A stretch of DNA of 64,000 bases from Pyxicephalus adspersus (lineage: Eukaryota > Chordata > Amphibia > Anura > Pyxicephalidae). Below the pieces are notes generated by a model that saw nothing but the letters and a program-made list of their open reading frames with translations, was not told the DNA's origin and did no database searches. Location of the stretch: contig NC_092858.1 in NCBI RefSeq assembly GCF_032062135.1, forward strand, positions 128,470,585 through 128,534,584, given 5' to 3'. The translations under genes and the position numbers were made by a program. Positions 32,563 through 42,894 of this stretch are shown here, one piece after another. Within the stretch, counting starts at the first letter, position 1; each line of letters opens with the position of its first letter.

Positions 32563-32976
32563 ACTGTTATGCAAGCGGGTGTGGACCCACTGTGCCACTG
32601 ACTGGGTACACTCCAGAGGGGCGTGACTAAGCCGCTACCTGGTCTTCACTAGAGCCTTTGATGGTGAGGATAGGCTTGGGCTGCGTGGTAGCTGCCAGGT
32701 GCCACTCCAGAGCAATCCCCAGGCCAGTGGCAGCTGTTAACAGGAGTCAGGAAACCCAGTGCAAGCACCGAGGGGCTTGCGTGGCCAAGAAGTCCAGAAA
32801 CAAAGATCCAAGGTCAGGGTCAGGCGGCAATCAGGCAAAGTCCAAAAACGTAATCCGAGGTCAGTGTCAGGCAGCAAACAGGCAAAGTCCAAAAACGTAA
32901 GCAAGGTCCGTTACACAGCAAGGCAAAACAGAGAAAACACCTTAGCACTGAGAGTTACACAAGGTAAACCTAGAGA

Positions 32977-32986
32977 TTGCTCAGGC
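32977..32986 (-). promoter_or_regulatory. predicted RNA 5' end / self-primer
   Basis: GCCTGAGCAA on the minus strand pairs over 10 of 10 bases with the site beside the LTR end at 32553-32562. Its distance below TATTTAAA is what a core promoter would give for the transcription start. The start itself is predicted and not measured. Confidence 0.65.
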
Positions 32987-33009
32987 AACGTCCTGTAGTA
33001 GGAGGTGCC

Positions 33010-33017
33010 TTTAAATA
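33010..33017 (-). promoter_or_regulatory. LTR TATA box (TATTTAAA)
   Basis: TATTTAAA on the minus strand lies in GCAGGTATTTAAAGGCACC within the 5' LTR. It is the only good core-promoter motif in the LTR and is correctly placed ahead of the self-primer sequence. The equivalent region is missing from the 3' LTR. Confidence 0.75.
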
Positions 33018-33240
33018 CCTGCAGGAAACCAGCCATAGGCTGTAGAAAACAGAGGGCGTGTATGTGTTACCTCATAGATTAAGAGAGACACACCCACGCC
33101 AGCTCAAACACCAGAGCAAATCTCAGCATGAAGGAAACACAGGTATGGAACACAGGTAGTGGGGTTACCTGAAAGATAGGGCCCAGCGCCCGTGCCTGCA
33201 ATTAGGAGCAGCGGCGCCGGCACGACCTGCAGTGCTAACA

Positions 33241-33245
33241 AACAT
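33241..33245 (+). repeat. 5-bp target duplication, right copy (AACAT)
   Basis: This is identical to 28093-28097 and directly abuts the 5' LTR. Confidence 0.85.
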
Positions 33246-33388
33246 ATACTACTAGCTACAGCAATCAGGATCGCTATTGCAGTCCTGAAGTATGTGTTCC
33301 TGGATAGAGTTTCTCTATCCAAGAACACAGGACTCCCTGTGTTCTTGGATAGAGAAACTCTATTCAGGAACACATACAACTAGTAAGG

Positions 33389-33423
33389 GGGCTGCAAGAG
33401 CAATCTGATTGCTCTTGCAGCCC
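33389..33423. other. perfect 16-bp-arm hairpin
   Basis: GGGCTGCAAGAGCAAT pairs exactly with ATTGCTCTTGCAGCCC around a CTG loop. It is one of the string of hairpins that make up the hAT-type element, on the right of the retrotransposon. Confidence 0.85.
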
Positions 33424-33565
33424 TTAATAGTCCCTAAAAATAACCCAAATTCTCTCACCATTGACTTCAATGGTGTCTGAATTTGGCATTCGATCACCCG
33501 AACAAAATCTCACTATTCGATCAAATAGCTGTCGAATGGAATAGTGAGATATTCGACCAACACTT

Positions 33566-33573
33566 CTCCCTAC
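33566..33573 (+). repeat. 8-bp target duplication, right copy (CTCCCTAC)
   Basis: This is identical to 27738-27745 and marks the right border of the hAT-type element. Confidence 0.85.
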
Positions 33574-34550
33574 CACTATACACAGGTTCTTATTGCTGCC
33601 ATTGAAATCTCTCTTAAAAGGGTACTATTGGTGCCAGTGTCATTCTTCCTAGAGGGTAATTGCTGCCACAGATATTGATCCTGGGTTATTTTTGTTGCCA
33701 CTGGTACAAGCCTGGGGTTTGATTTTGCTGCCACTAACACTGCTTCTGAAGGTTACAGCGTACCTAAACTCACATTTTTTGCTTTACATAAAAGGGTAGA
33801 CAACCCCCTGATGTTAAGCAAAAATCCAGTGTGTTTGTATTTTTTTTCAATGCAACACCCTTTGTTTTAAAAAAAAAGGGAGCAGCACCGCCACCTAATT
33901 GAATGGGAGCGCAAAGCCTCCTGGGATACCTACGTCACACCTCTTGGGTGCTCTTTCTGCGCATGCCCAAGCATCTCAGGCATGCGCAGAAGGAGCCTTT
34001 TCGTGAAAAGGAAAAAAAAAAGTCCGATCTCATGCATGAGCAGTGAGATCGTCAGTTTTCTTTTCCCATCTACATCGCACAATCTCGCGCCTGGATCGGG
34101 TGATGTAGGTAGAAGAACCAGGAAGAAGATGGCGGCGCCCAGAGTGCCGGCACAAAGACGGATGCCGGAAAAGACTTTTGGACCGATCAACAGCCCTGCG
34201 GGATTAAAGGTAAGTGAATTTTTTGGTTATGGGGGACTTTTGAGTTTAATTCCTCTTTAATATGGATGAAACCAAAACTGATCCTTGGGGGTTCATTGCT
34301 GCCATTGAAAAAAGTCCTGGGAGTTGTTATTATTGCCACTGACACCCATCCAAGGGGTTATTATTGTTGCCACTCCCATTATTTCTCGGGGGGTTAATAT
34401 TGCCGCCACTGACCCCAATCTAGGGGTTATTATTGCTGTCAATTACCTAATTTCTGGGGCTTATCATTTTGGCCAGTGAAATCAATGTAGGGGTTATTAC
34501 TGTTGACACTCAAACGAATGTTGAGGATTATTATTGCTGCACAACTGACA
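33574..34550 (+). repeat. degenerate ~34-bp minisatellite split by a MITE
   Basis: Units share GGGGTTATTATTGCTGCCACTGAC-like cores (for example CTAGGGGTTATTATTGCTG at about 34432 and CAAGGGGTTATTATTGTTGC at about 34353). About five units lie left of the MITE at 33756-34257 and about eight lie right of it. Spacing is 33-35 bases. The array begins directly at the border of the hAT-type element, so it may continue across to the left flank near 27700. Units are well diverged. Confidence 0.78.
33756..34257 (+). mobile_element. GC-rich MITE (TTAAAGAGGAATTAAACTC ends), about 500 bp
   Basis: The right end, read inward, is TTAAAGAGGAATTAAACTC, and the left end is TTACAGCGTACCTAAACTC, with four or five mismatches. 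The interior is GC-rich and CpG-containing. It has a GCGCATGCCCAAG / GGCATGCGCAG foldback and AAGATGGCGGCGCC (34126-34139), which contains a YY1-type core, followed by GGTAAGTGAA near 34208, a good splice-donor sequence. It interrupts the 34-bp minisatellite. A TA or TTA target site is possible. The superfamily is uncertain. Confidence 0.72.
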
Positions 34551-35522
34551 AGGAGGAAAAACTTTTTAACACCTAAAAGCTGCAGTTCTTATTACATTTT
34601 TTTGCTGTTGTCATTTTATGGTTTAGGCAACAATAGGTTACATTTTCAGCATCTTGAAAACTTTGCATGCAAATATGTAAAGAAATGAATCATATAGACA
34701 TTTATATCTTATTCCTATATAACTAGAGGATTAACTAAAATCAAAAAGTTATCCTTTTAAACTAGGACTACACCATGCTTATAGCTGTGTGAGTGACACA
34801 TGTTCTGGGTGATATACCTTTGTTTATAAACAAAATAATAAGACACACTCTGCTCCATTACTGCGTGGCATGGTCTTGTTGATATACAAAGCCATATGAC
34901 ATAGCGGATATATGATAAACATAACAGTGCTATGTCACAGCAGTTACAGGTAGGAGTTTTACAAAACACTAGAAACGTAAATGTAAAGTCCATGGAGCCC
35001 TCAAAACCCCTACCTAAGAGTAGGAAATGGGCACATTGCAACTAGTTGGCCAGAATCTGAAGTGTATGTCACAAAGTTGTGCATTTCTTCCTTCCTTCCT
35101 TTCTTATATATTGTATGGTCCTGGAGGTCGCCAGTATTTTCTGTGAATTGGAAGGGCGCTCCGTTTTGCCTCAGCAGCAGTGCTGGGGAAAAAAACGAGC
35201 GTGTGGCTTTTACATCCTTGTGGTAATGATATGTTCTCAAACCAGAATTCTAGTGGGCACAAAATACCATTAACTCAAAGAACACTGGTAGGAGGAAAAT
35301 TGTAAACCAATTGCAGTAGAAAATTGGAGAAATATTTATTTGTACAACCCAGCTGTCTTCAAAAGAGGTCTTGGAGCTATTGCAAGTGAGGCATGAAAAA
35401 GTGATGAGAAGAAGGTAAGTCTAGATAACTACCAAGTGTTTTCATGAAGGACTTTGATTTCACCGTACAGTATAAGGAAATAATTTGAATTTACAAAATA
35501 ATTATGATCTGTAGTAGCCATG
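34551..35522. other. unannotated AT-rich DNA
   Basis: No gene or repeat family was recognised. CTTCCTTCCTTTCTT near 35090 is a short CTTC run. Confidence 0.5.
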
Positions 35523-35530
35523 GCTTAGAC

Positions 35531-35717
35531 CAGGGGTGCCCACACTTTTTTGGCTTGTGAGCTACTTTTAAAATAACCAAGTCAAAATGATCTACCAACA
35601 GTAAAAACTTAATAACTCCTGTGTGCAGTAAAGTTTATTTTGAAAGGCAGGGACGATCGATTCGGGTTGCCTTTGAGATTTACTGGTAGATCGCGATCCA
35701 CCATTTGGGCACCCCTT
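35531..35717 (+). mobile_element. hAT-type MITE (187 bp), 8-bp duplication with one mismatch
   Basis: The left end is CAGGGGTGCCCACAC and the right end reads inward AAGGGGTGCCCAAA. The flanks are GCTTAGAC (35523-35530) and GCTTTGAC (35718-35725). The CAGGGGTG end, the phrase GAGCTACTTTTAAAATAACC and the AGATCGCGATC foldback identify a hAT family known in many vertebrates. No transposase is present. Confidence 0.85.
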
Positions 35718-35725
35718 GCTTTGAC

Positions 35726-36249
35726 CAAGGCCAAAAAAACATACTGGCAAGTGAGAAGCCAGGTCAGTTGCATATCTAGAGGTAGAAATTTAGAGAAACT
35801 CTTCAAGTGGGATTAATAAATGTTGAGGATGAAGAGCTGAAAGAATGTAGAGGCTAGTGGCCTCTAATGTGTTTGCCCGACCTTCAGCAAATTATCCACT
35901 GGGAACTTAACATTTAAGCAATAATTTATCAAAATGTTTTTGGTCAAGCTTTTTCTTTTAAAAACGTAAAAGTGGGAAAAAGAAAAGGTGAAAGTATTTA
36001 TTGCACATTGTGATTTTAATAATTTCAAATAGGGACAGAGATATTTTCGCTAACAACAATTTCCTTTGGTGTTGTGACTGTGGTGTCTTGTAACAAGTTG
36101 CCATAGGCTGTGTAGACGATCCAGATGGACCTGCTTTTTATATGCTGTATATTGGATTCTGTATATCCTCCCCAGCCTGCAAGCTTTTCCCGATGGCTAC
36201 GTTTTAATGGGCTAGCCTTCTCCACTCGACAAATGCTTCTCTTGTAAAT
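35726..36249. other. unannotated DNA
   Basis: No gene or repeat was recognised. Confidence 0.5.
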
Positions 36250-36720
36250 TTAAATAAAGCAGAGAGATGAAAAGTTTGTGCATGCACGCCCAGTGGTTAC
36301 TGTTGTGGCTCCCCTGTCATCTCTTATTGTAACCACAGTTCTAAAACTCACACCTCCCTATTACGGTGTTTTATGCTACAATTCGAACTGGATTAAATGA
36401 AATGTGTTTCTATGCCAGGCTCCAGGGAGACTTGTGATTGGAAGGAAAATGGTGCCGACTGAGGGATCAAAGTAAAACATTCATTAGTGGGGGTACGCTG
36501 CTCCTTTTAACCCATTCGGCGCTTAAGGCATGTGTATTAAGCTGGCCTGATGTCCCCCTGATAGCTAGCAGCACTAAGCTTAAAACAGATAAAATTCTTT
36601 CATGCAGATGTCAATTAAATATGCATATCTCAGCAGATTTTCTAAAACCTCAGCCTTGGGAATAATTAGAGTGAAATTAAAAATTCCCACTTCCCCAACC
36701 TTTCTCTGTGGGCAATGGGC
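36250..36720. other. candidate conserved non-coding block
   Basis: This unique, complex sequence has dense developmental-factor motifs: GTCAATTAAATATGCATATC at about 36609-36628 (octamer/homeodomain-like), AATAATTAGAGTG near 36661 and CAGATAAAATTC near 36586 (GATA core). It has no inverted ends and no tandem units. It is the most enhancer-like stretch I see in the window. Conservation could not be tested. Confidence 0.28.
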
Positions 36721-39234
36721 ACCAAAGCGTGTGGTTTGTATTAGATAGTAATGCATGATCTATGGAGGATCATTACCATTTATTTAGATTTAGGATTATA
36801 GCACAATAATAAAGCTGGTGCCTTATGCAGTGCATTTTCCCCTTTTGTGTCAGTGGATTAATGCTGCTCGCTGGTATCCGCTACACTGCTGACTGTATAC
36901 ACAGAAACAGATAGAAGATAAGTACCACTGGGGTCTATTTTGTCTGCCTTCTCACCTAGTAATCAACGGTCCTAGCAGCACTAATTCGCTCTGTATCATA
37001 TAACCCACGCTGCACCTATCACCCCATCAAATATCTTGAGCATTGCTACTTGTGTTATTGGACAGTTTTCTTTTGCTGTGTTTGGTCAATGCTTTGTGCA
37101 GGGGAATAATTTATTCTTAACAATAGAAAAGATAATAAGTCAGATTTGTAGGAATTTTGAATTAGAGAATTAAAAATATAATATAACTGTATGCCATGGG
37201 TTGCGGACTGCTTTTCTCCACTTGTTTCAAACCAGCTCCATGATTGTGAATATAAATTATTGGGATGAATACAATTGAGCATGAATACAATTGGCATGAA
37301 AGCAATTGCGGATAATTCATAACAAACATACAGGCATTATAACCATTTTTTCCCAAACAACATATAATCTGTAAAGCAAATACAGATTAGAAAGTTAAAA
37401 GTTGCATTTTCTATTTCTCTCATGGCAAGTTTCCCCTACCCCACTTTTCTAATCTAAACCACCCTTCCTCTTCTAATCTGAATACTTATCAGATTCTAGC
37501 ATTGGGTCCCTTGTGGTTCCACCACAATGTTTATATTGAGCAAGCCATCCTCTTCGTTGGATGCCTGTGTGTACACATGAGACCCTCTCACTTCTATGAG
37601 GCAGGAAGATGGGACCCAAGGTAACCTAATGACACATTTCAGTTAGTATTTAGATGAAATGGAAAAGGATGAGTTGGATTTTAATGGAGCGAGGGGTTAC
37701 AAAACTTATTTTTTAAAATTTCATCACGCTTTAAAGTGCATATGTGCTTTTTTTATATAGATTGTCTTGATTGACTTGATAGTTCTCTGTCTATCCTTGA
37801 AAACCTAGATTTGTCCTTCATACTAAACAGTCAATAAACACCATCAACTCTACCACTCTAGATTTGGTGAGGTGATGAGAAGTGAGAGATACATACTGAC
37901 ATTTATGTAGTGTGGGATCATTTCATTTTTAAATGAGAGAGAAGATAAGTTTTCTCTTTAGCCAACATACAGAGAGACAAGCTGTTTGATAAAAGTTAGA
38001 AGGCATGTCTGACTCTCATACAGGACAGGCCCCTTACATACATCTGTGAGCTGATACCATCCATTTAACAGTTAATGTAGATTACGTATATCAAATAAAT
38101 GTTATCATTTTTGTAAACTTTTTTCAGTTAACCAGTTGGCATACATGTTTAACAATAATAAGTGAAAGTAATTTAAACTAAGTACTTCCCTTACATAACA
38201 TACTGTATTGTATATCCCATTGAGTTTGACATTTGTGATGAAACAGGACGGAAGGATGTCCAGGCGGCCACATGATGTATTATAACCTCACAGACATAGG
38301 GACCTTAAAAAAAACCAGGGGAAGAAAATGGCCTGTAAAGGGGTGCTTAGTCATATATTCCCAAAACAGTCCATGTAGTGTACAAAACATATATTAGGAT
38401 CTTTTTGTTGCATATGATCCACATATTGCCCAGGCGAATACCTGATAATACATATTGATCTTGGATGTAATAGCTGCAGATAGGGGTTTAGTATTTGTGT
38501 ATGCAATTCACAGTATCTCAGATATTTTCCCTATTCATCGTTTATTCTGCTTTTTTTTGCCTGATTATGGTATTGATGGTTATTACATGCCCTGGTGGCT
38601 CATCTTGTTAACTCTCTTCCCCATGTTGTCACTTTAAGAAGAACAAAACACATAAGGCCAGAGAAGAACATCTTTTGAACCTACTTATAAAATTCAAAAA
38701 ATCATTACCATATACTGGTTTACAGAACTGGATAGGTAGGAGTAAGACTAAAATAACATTGACCTAGTAAAGTGTCTTGTAAATATTCATTTCAATGCTA
38801 TAATTTATAACTGATATTTATCTGATTTATAGAAAAACTTCAGTATTTCATGTGAACCCATCTTATCAGTCTGGTTAAAAATGCTACCTCACTGGCTGCC
38901 AAGCTGACTTTCTTGCGTCAATACTTTCAAACAAATATCTGCAGATCAAGGCTTTAAATTTTAGGCCAACAGGCCAGCACAACAATTAGCAAGTTTGAGT
39001 ACTTTTTTCACCTTGACCCTGTATTATGTAATCCATTATTTTAACTCCTATGATGTCATTTTAGAAGTTGCAAAAGATCTTTGTTGCCAGGAGGAGAAGT
39101 TGAAAGTTCCTGCCATTTTCTTTTTCTAGTGACCAACCAGAGGCAAAACTGAAATCAGAACAACCCTCTTTGTTATTGTTGAACTCTGGAAAAAGCTAAA
39201 ACCTTCTCTATATTTCCCTCTCTTTATGCTGATC
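36721..39234. other. unannotated AT-rich DNA
   Basis: No gene or repeat family was recognised. Open frames are short and without domains. Confidence 0.5.
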
Positions 39235-39753
39235 TTATCTCCCAAACAATTCTACATTAACCTTTGTTATCAGCTCTCCTCTGCCACTGCTGACTGCACA
39301 ATAAACCACAAACCTCAGATCAGTATTGTGTTTGTGCTCTGTTAACACAGAAGGTACAATTCTGTAGTTCCAATGACTTATTGAAAATCTTTGTGATTCC
39401 AGTGAGTGCAAGTTTGGCAAAGGTGTGCTAAATAAACATAACAGATGGAATGCAAATTTTAGCAAATGCAAGGGATTTCTCAACTCACAACAGTGCCCCT
39501 TACACATTTTATCAGCACATAGGCATTCCTTGGTAGAATATTTTTGCATACAGACCACCCTAAGAATAGGGTGGAGACTAAATGACTGACAGGACAGAAA
39601 GAAAATATCTGAAAGATGAGGGCCAGGACAACAAATATGAGAAGAAACTAAAACTGTGTGCACAATAAAACAGGAAACTATTCTGGGCCTTTTCCAAATA
39701 GGGAAAATGTTGTGGACAAAAGTGGGCAGTATAAAATGTCCAAAAGGAAGCAT
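39235..39753 (-). other. unassigned 172-codon open frame
   Basis: This is the longest frame in the window outside the retrotransposon. The translation is rich in Cys, His, Ser and Leu (for example CADKMCKGHCCELRNPLH around residues 78-95), with no domain I recognise and no clear signal peptide. No promoter, splice or polyadenylation evidence is visible. It is probably a chance frame, but it might be an exon or a decayed element. Confidence 0.15.
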
Positions 39754-40380
39754 TGCTGAAACAGCTGGATTACATGAGCCACACCCCTGAACTTCAGTTC
39801 TGTTCCCACTGCTCTAGGTTCAGTGGGCTCCAACTCTGTAAATCCCACTGCACCGTACATGCTGTTGCACCCTTTTGTGTACCTAAATCTCTTACTACCA
39901 TAATCCCTTTTCTGCAACATCCCCTCTCCCACTTTCTATAATCCTTTACACCTTCTCTTCCAAGAGAAGTGGTTTACTTACATACTTAGGCAAGGTGATG
40001 TCTTGTCCCTAGGCTATGGTTGAAGACTGAACAAAGAATTATTATTATAGTTCTGAAGAGAAGAAACAAAGGGAATTACCTGTAAATTAATTACAGCAAG
40101 TGGTATCTTAGTGGAGAAAGCAATTGCAAATCTTGATCCAAATTGCTTGGTTTCAAGGTGGTGTTGAATGTTCCTGAATGTTTATAACATGCTGTTATTA
40201 TTACACTTGAAGCTATTATTCTGTTGTAGGAACCTGAAAAGGTAAATGATTTGTTAAGTGGCTCCTTTTTAAAAAAAAAAAACTTGGTTGATAATACAAC
40301 CCCTGCTCATGATCCTGCTCCACTAAGCCTGAATTATAACTAAGCAGAGGTCAAAATTAACAGTGTTGACTATCAAGCTG
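39754..40380. other. unannotated DNA
   Basis: No gene or repeat was recognised. AAAAAAAAAAAAC near 40270 is a short A run. Confidence 0.5.
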
Positions 40381-41529
40381 TTAACCACCCGGGCGTTTAG
40401 CATGACCTTGGTTTGGGGTAAATAAACTTGCTACAATCGTTTACTCCGAACTAAAGTCAAGGTGGCTAAAAATAGAAACAAGCAACATTGTATGACAATC
40501 GGATTACAACTGAAAAAAAATACTTACCCTTTCCCCGCAGCTCCTCCGGACACGTCTGTCCTCTTGTTTCTTCATCCGGCGTGTGCAGTGACGATCTCCG
40601 GGGTTTCCTGGTGACATCGCTGCATGCGTTGGTGCGGGCGGGAGGCGGGGCGGGAAATTAAAATAACTTTCCATTGAACTCAATACAAAAAAGCTGTATT
40701 GAGTCCAATACAAAGAAATCTTTATATAATATATATATAATTGTATTATATATATTATATAAGCTACTGTACAGGTGCATTACATTATACACAATTTTTT
40801 TTTTTTAAGATTTTTTTTTTTGTTTTATAAAAAAAAAAATTTATTATTAAATTTTTAAATTTTAGACATATTTCGGTGAGTTATGCGGTAATTCGGTGAA
40901 TTATAAGTAATTATTGAGTAATTCGGTGAATTATAGTCTACAATCTAAAATAAATTTCCATGCAAAAAATGTAACACTTTTTGCATGGAAGTACAGAAGT
41001 TCGAAAGAATTGTAACACCCGGCGTTCGCGTATCCGTCCCTCGGCGATTCCTGGTGATGTCAGTGCATACGCCCGTCGATGGGGGTCGTAGCAGGAAATT
41101 CAAATATTTTGTATTAGATTCAATACAAAGTCCTGTATCCAATCCAATACAAAATAATACAAAATATATTTATGTGCTTTTGTCTTTAGGTATGTGATGT
41201 TGGACTCTGTTTTAAAATTTACCACACTAGGGAGGTGTTTTAGAAAAATATATTACTATACAGTATACTGAATTATTGCATTTTCAGTATTTTTGATTTA
41301 TTTATGTATTCTTGTTTAAGCTGATTTTTGTGTTTTTTATTTAATTTTATTAAAAGTATTTTTTACATGATTGTGTGTTTCAAACTTTTTTTATATTCAT
41401 GATATCTACTAGACCCTTGTTCGGACATATTTCTGTAAGTTACAGGTCTACAATTTAAAAAAAAAAAATTCATGAAAAACAGTGTACCGTACAGAAATCT
41501 AGACATCAGTGAAACGCCCAGGTGGTTAA
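40381..41529 (+). mobile_element. TTAA-flanked non-autonomous element (~1.15 kb), internally duplicated
   Basis: The left end is TTAACCACCCGGGCGTTT and the right end reads inward TTAACCACCTGGGCGTTT, with one mismatch in 18. TTAA at both edges suggests a piggyBac-type target site, although the termini are not typical. Two diverged internal modules repeat in the same order. CCGGCG...TTTCCTGGTGACATC...GCGGGAAATT...CAATACAAA at about 40575-40705 returns as CCGGCG...TTCCTGGTGATGTC...GCAGGAAATTC...CAATACAAA at about 41020-41150. AT-rich spacers with TTCGGTGAATTAT repeats separate them. No transposase is present. Confidence 0.78.
40956..40990. other. 13-bp-arm hairpin
   Basis: TTCCATGCAAAAA pairs perfectly with TTTTTGCATGGAA around a 9-base loop, inside the TTAA-flanked element between its two modules. 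Confidence 0.8.
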
Positions 41530-42894
41530 TGCTGGTTTTCTATCATGTATCTTTAAAACAAAAGATTTTGATTTTCACACCTCTGGTATGGTCAATTTCC
41601 TTTATGCAGATAACATGAAAAATCTATAAACTATATTATTTGGAATTTTCAATTTTTAGATATTCTAGGAGTACCTCTAGGGGAAGGCTGTCTAATTTCT
41701 AACTAATCCTCTAAGGCCACAAAAAGTCCAGGATTTTATATAAATATTCATTTTCTGACTCTTTGTATACCAAATTTTACTAAATATAATAATTGTCTGT
41801 TATAAAAATACTACAAATGTGTGCCAATTCTGGACCTCAAGGACTCGAGTTGGACAGCCCTGTAGGGTGAAGTGGTTCAGAAAAGCTATCTTTAACAGAT
41901 TTTTTTTTCTATAAAACAGGGGAGTATCTGCTAAAATCCTTTATTTTGTCATATATCTGGCTACTTTCCATACAATTGATTTAGGACAAAGTTTACATTT
42001 GTCCCTGTTACTTTGTGCAATCTAATGCATAGCACTTTGATAAAAGTTTATCTCTACTACCTCTTCTAGTGTTTCAATGACCAGGGTAGGGTTTAATACA
42101 CATTGCATATTACAGTAACAGCATAAAACAAGTTGTCATTTCAAAATACAGCATTAACTGGATACCAAGGAAACTTCACATGAGGTAAAGCACCAGTCTT
42201 ATGCAAAATAAGATTGGCATGTTGACGGTTTCGGGTGCATCTTATTATATTGTGTACATCCAAACAGTAAAAGTATCTTATTTTGGCATGTCATGCAGTC
42301 AGTAAGTACATGCTGACAGGTCAAATCAGCAGGCTATGGGAAGCAATTGACAGCTGTCCCAGACACTACAGTACATTAAAGCATTTGTTATCTGCTTCCT
42401 ACTATGCATAATTTGCTCCTTTGGGATTCCAAAAAAATTGACCGGAAGACATTGTGCTATGAGATAATAAAACAGGTAACCTCAATAATTATACTTAAAG
42501 GTTCCTACAGACTCTAAAGACAGATGGCCTTCAAATTCTTGTTGAAATAAAAGACCATCATACAAACATGTATGTTTACATGCATATTTGTGCAAGAGAG
42601 AAGTAAAGAATGGGACAGACATTTTAGAAAGAAGAACTTTAATGAACAGTCAGGATCAGTCAATACCTGTTTTCACCAGTAAGCTCAGGTGGCACAAGGG
42701 GAACATTCCCAGATCCAGGCAAACATTTTCCTTTACTAAGAGAACCAGTCAAAAGCAGACATATGGTACATGTATGTACCAAAACATTAAAACCCCGTTT
42801 ATACTGCATAGGTCTTTCTTGTGCTAGCAAAACAGATCTGAACCATCAAAAAAACTCCAAATAAGTCCTGTGGTAGTTGCTACCAAGAACTTGG
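41530..42894. other. unannotated AT-rich DNA
   Basis: No gene was recognised. A 79-codon frame at 42588-42827 has no domain. Confidence 0.5.

Larger units (their letters stand above)
28098..33240 (-). mobile_element. Tf1/sushi-type Ty3 (chromovirus) LTR retrotransposon, degenerate
   Basis: The element runs right to left: 5' LTR 32565-33240, gag 31597-32551, pol 28397-31630, 3' LTR 28098-28396. It is bounded by exact AACAT duplications. Order in pol is protease, reverse transcriptase, RNase H, integrase, chromodomain, which is the Ty3 order. The chromodomain places it among chromoviruses, and self-priming features place it with the Tf1/sushi group known from fish and amphibians. Over the 299 aligned bases I count about 16 differences between the LTRs, roughly 5%, so the insertion is old. 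It has at least six frameshifts, two in-frame stops, lost catalytic and zinc-binding residues, and a 3' LTR missing its U3. It cannot make a functional polyprotein. Confidence 0.95.
32565..33240 (-). repeat. 5' LTR, complete (676 bp)
   Basis: In the element's direction it begins TGTTAGCACTGCAGG (from 33240) and ends GCATAACA (at 32565), so the ends form a TGTTA...TAACA inverted pair. U3 runs to the TATA box at 33010-33017. R and U5 contain two tandem copies of a GGACTTTGCCTG-containing unit near 32830-32910. The outer edge is confirmed by AACAT on its right. The inner edge is confirmed by loss of identity with the other LTR beyond TGTTATGC. Confidence 0.88.
27746..33565 (+). mobile_element. 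hAT-type non-autonomous element made of hairpins, interrupted by a retrotransposon
   Basis: The left end TAGTGTTGGT (27746) and the right end ACCAACACTT (33556-33565) are inverted copies with one mismatch at the outermost base, and TATTCGAC phrases follow on both sides. Identical 8-bp flanks CTCCCTAC show that these are the two ends of one insertion. Removing the retrotransposon at 28098-33240 and one copy of its 5-bp duplication leaves about 670 bp with no transposase. Almost all of this is foldback DNA: I count about ten successive hairpins, including 27868-27910, 27965-27990, 28064-28096, 33290-33375 and 33389-33423. Class assignment rests on the 8-bp duplication and the TAGTG-type end. 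Confidence 0.85.

Noticed and set aside
32552..32564. tRNA primer binding site after the 5' LTR
   Set aside because: There is no TGG start, and the 13 bases do not resemble the 3' end of any tRNA I know. The self-complementary match is much better.
28098..32863. LTRs of 299 bp each, ending TGTTATGC...GGTCA
   Set aside because: The lengths agree and the ends look like TG...CA, but the flanks then give no target duplication and the TATA box falls outside. The 676-bp right LTR with AACAT on both sides explains everything, with the left copy truncated.
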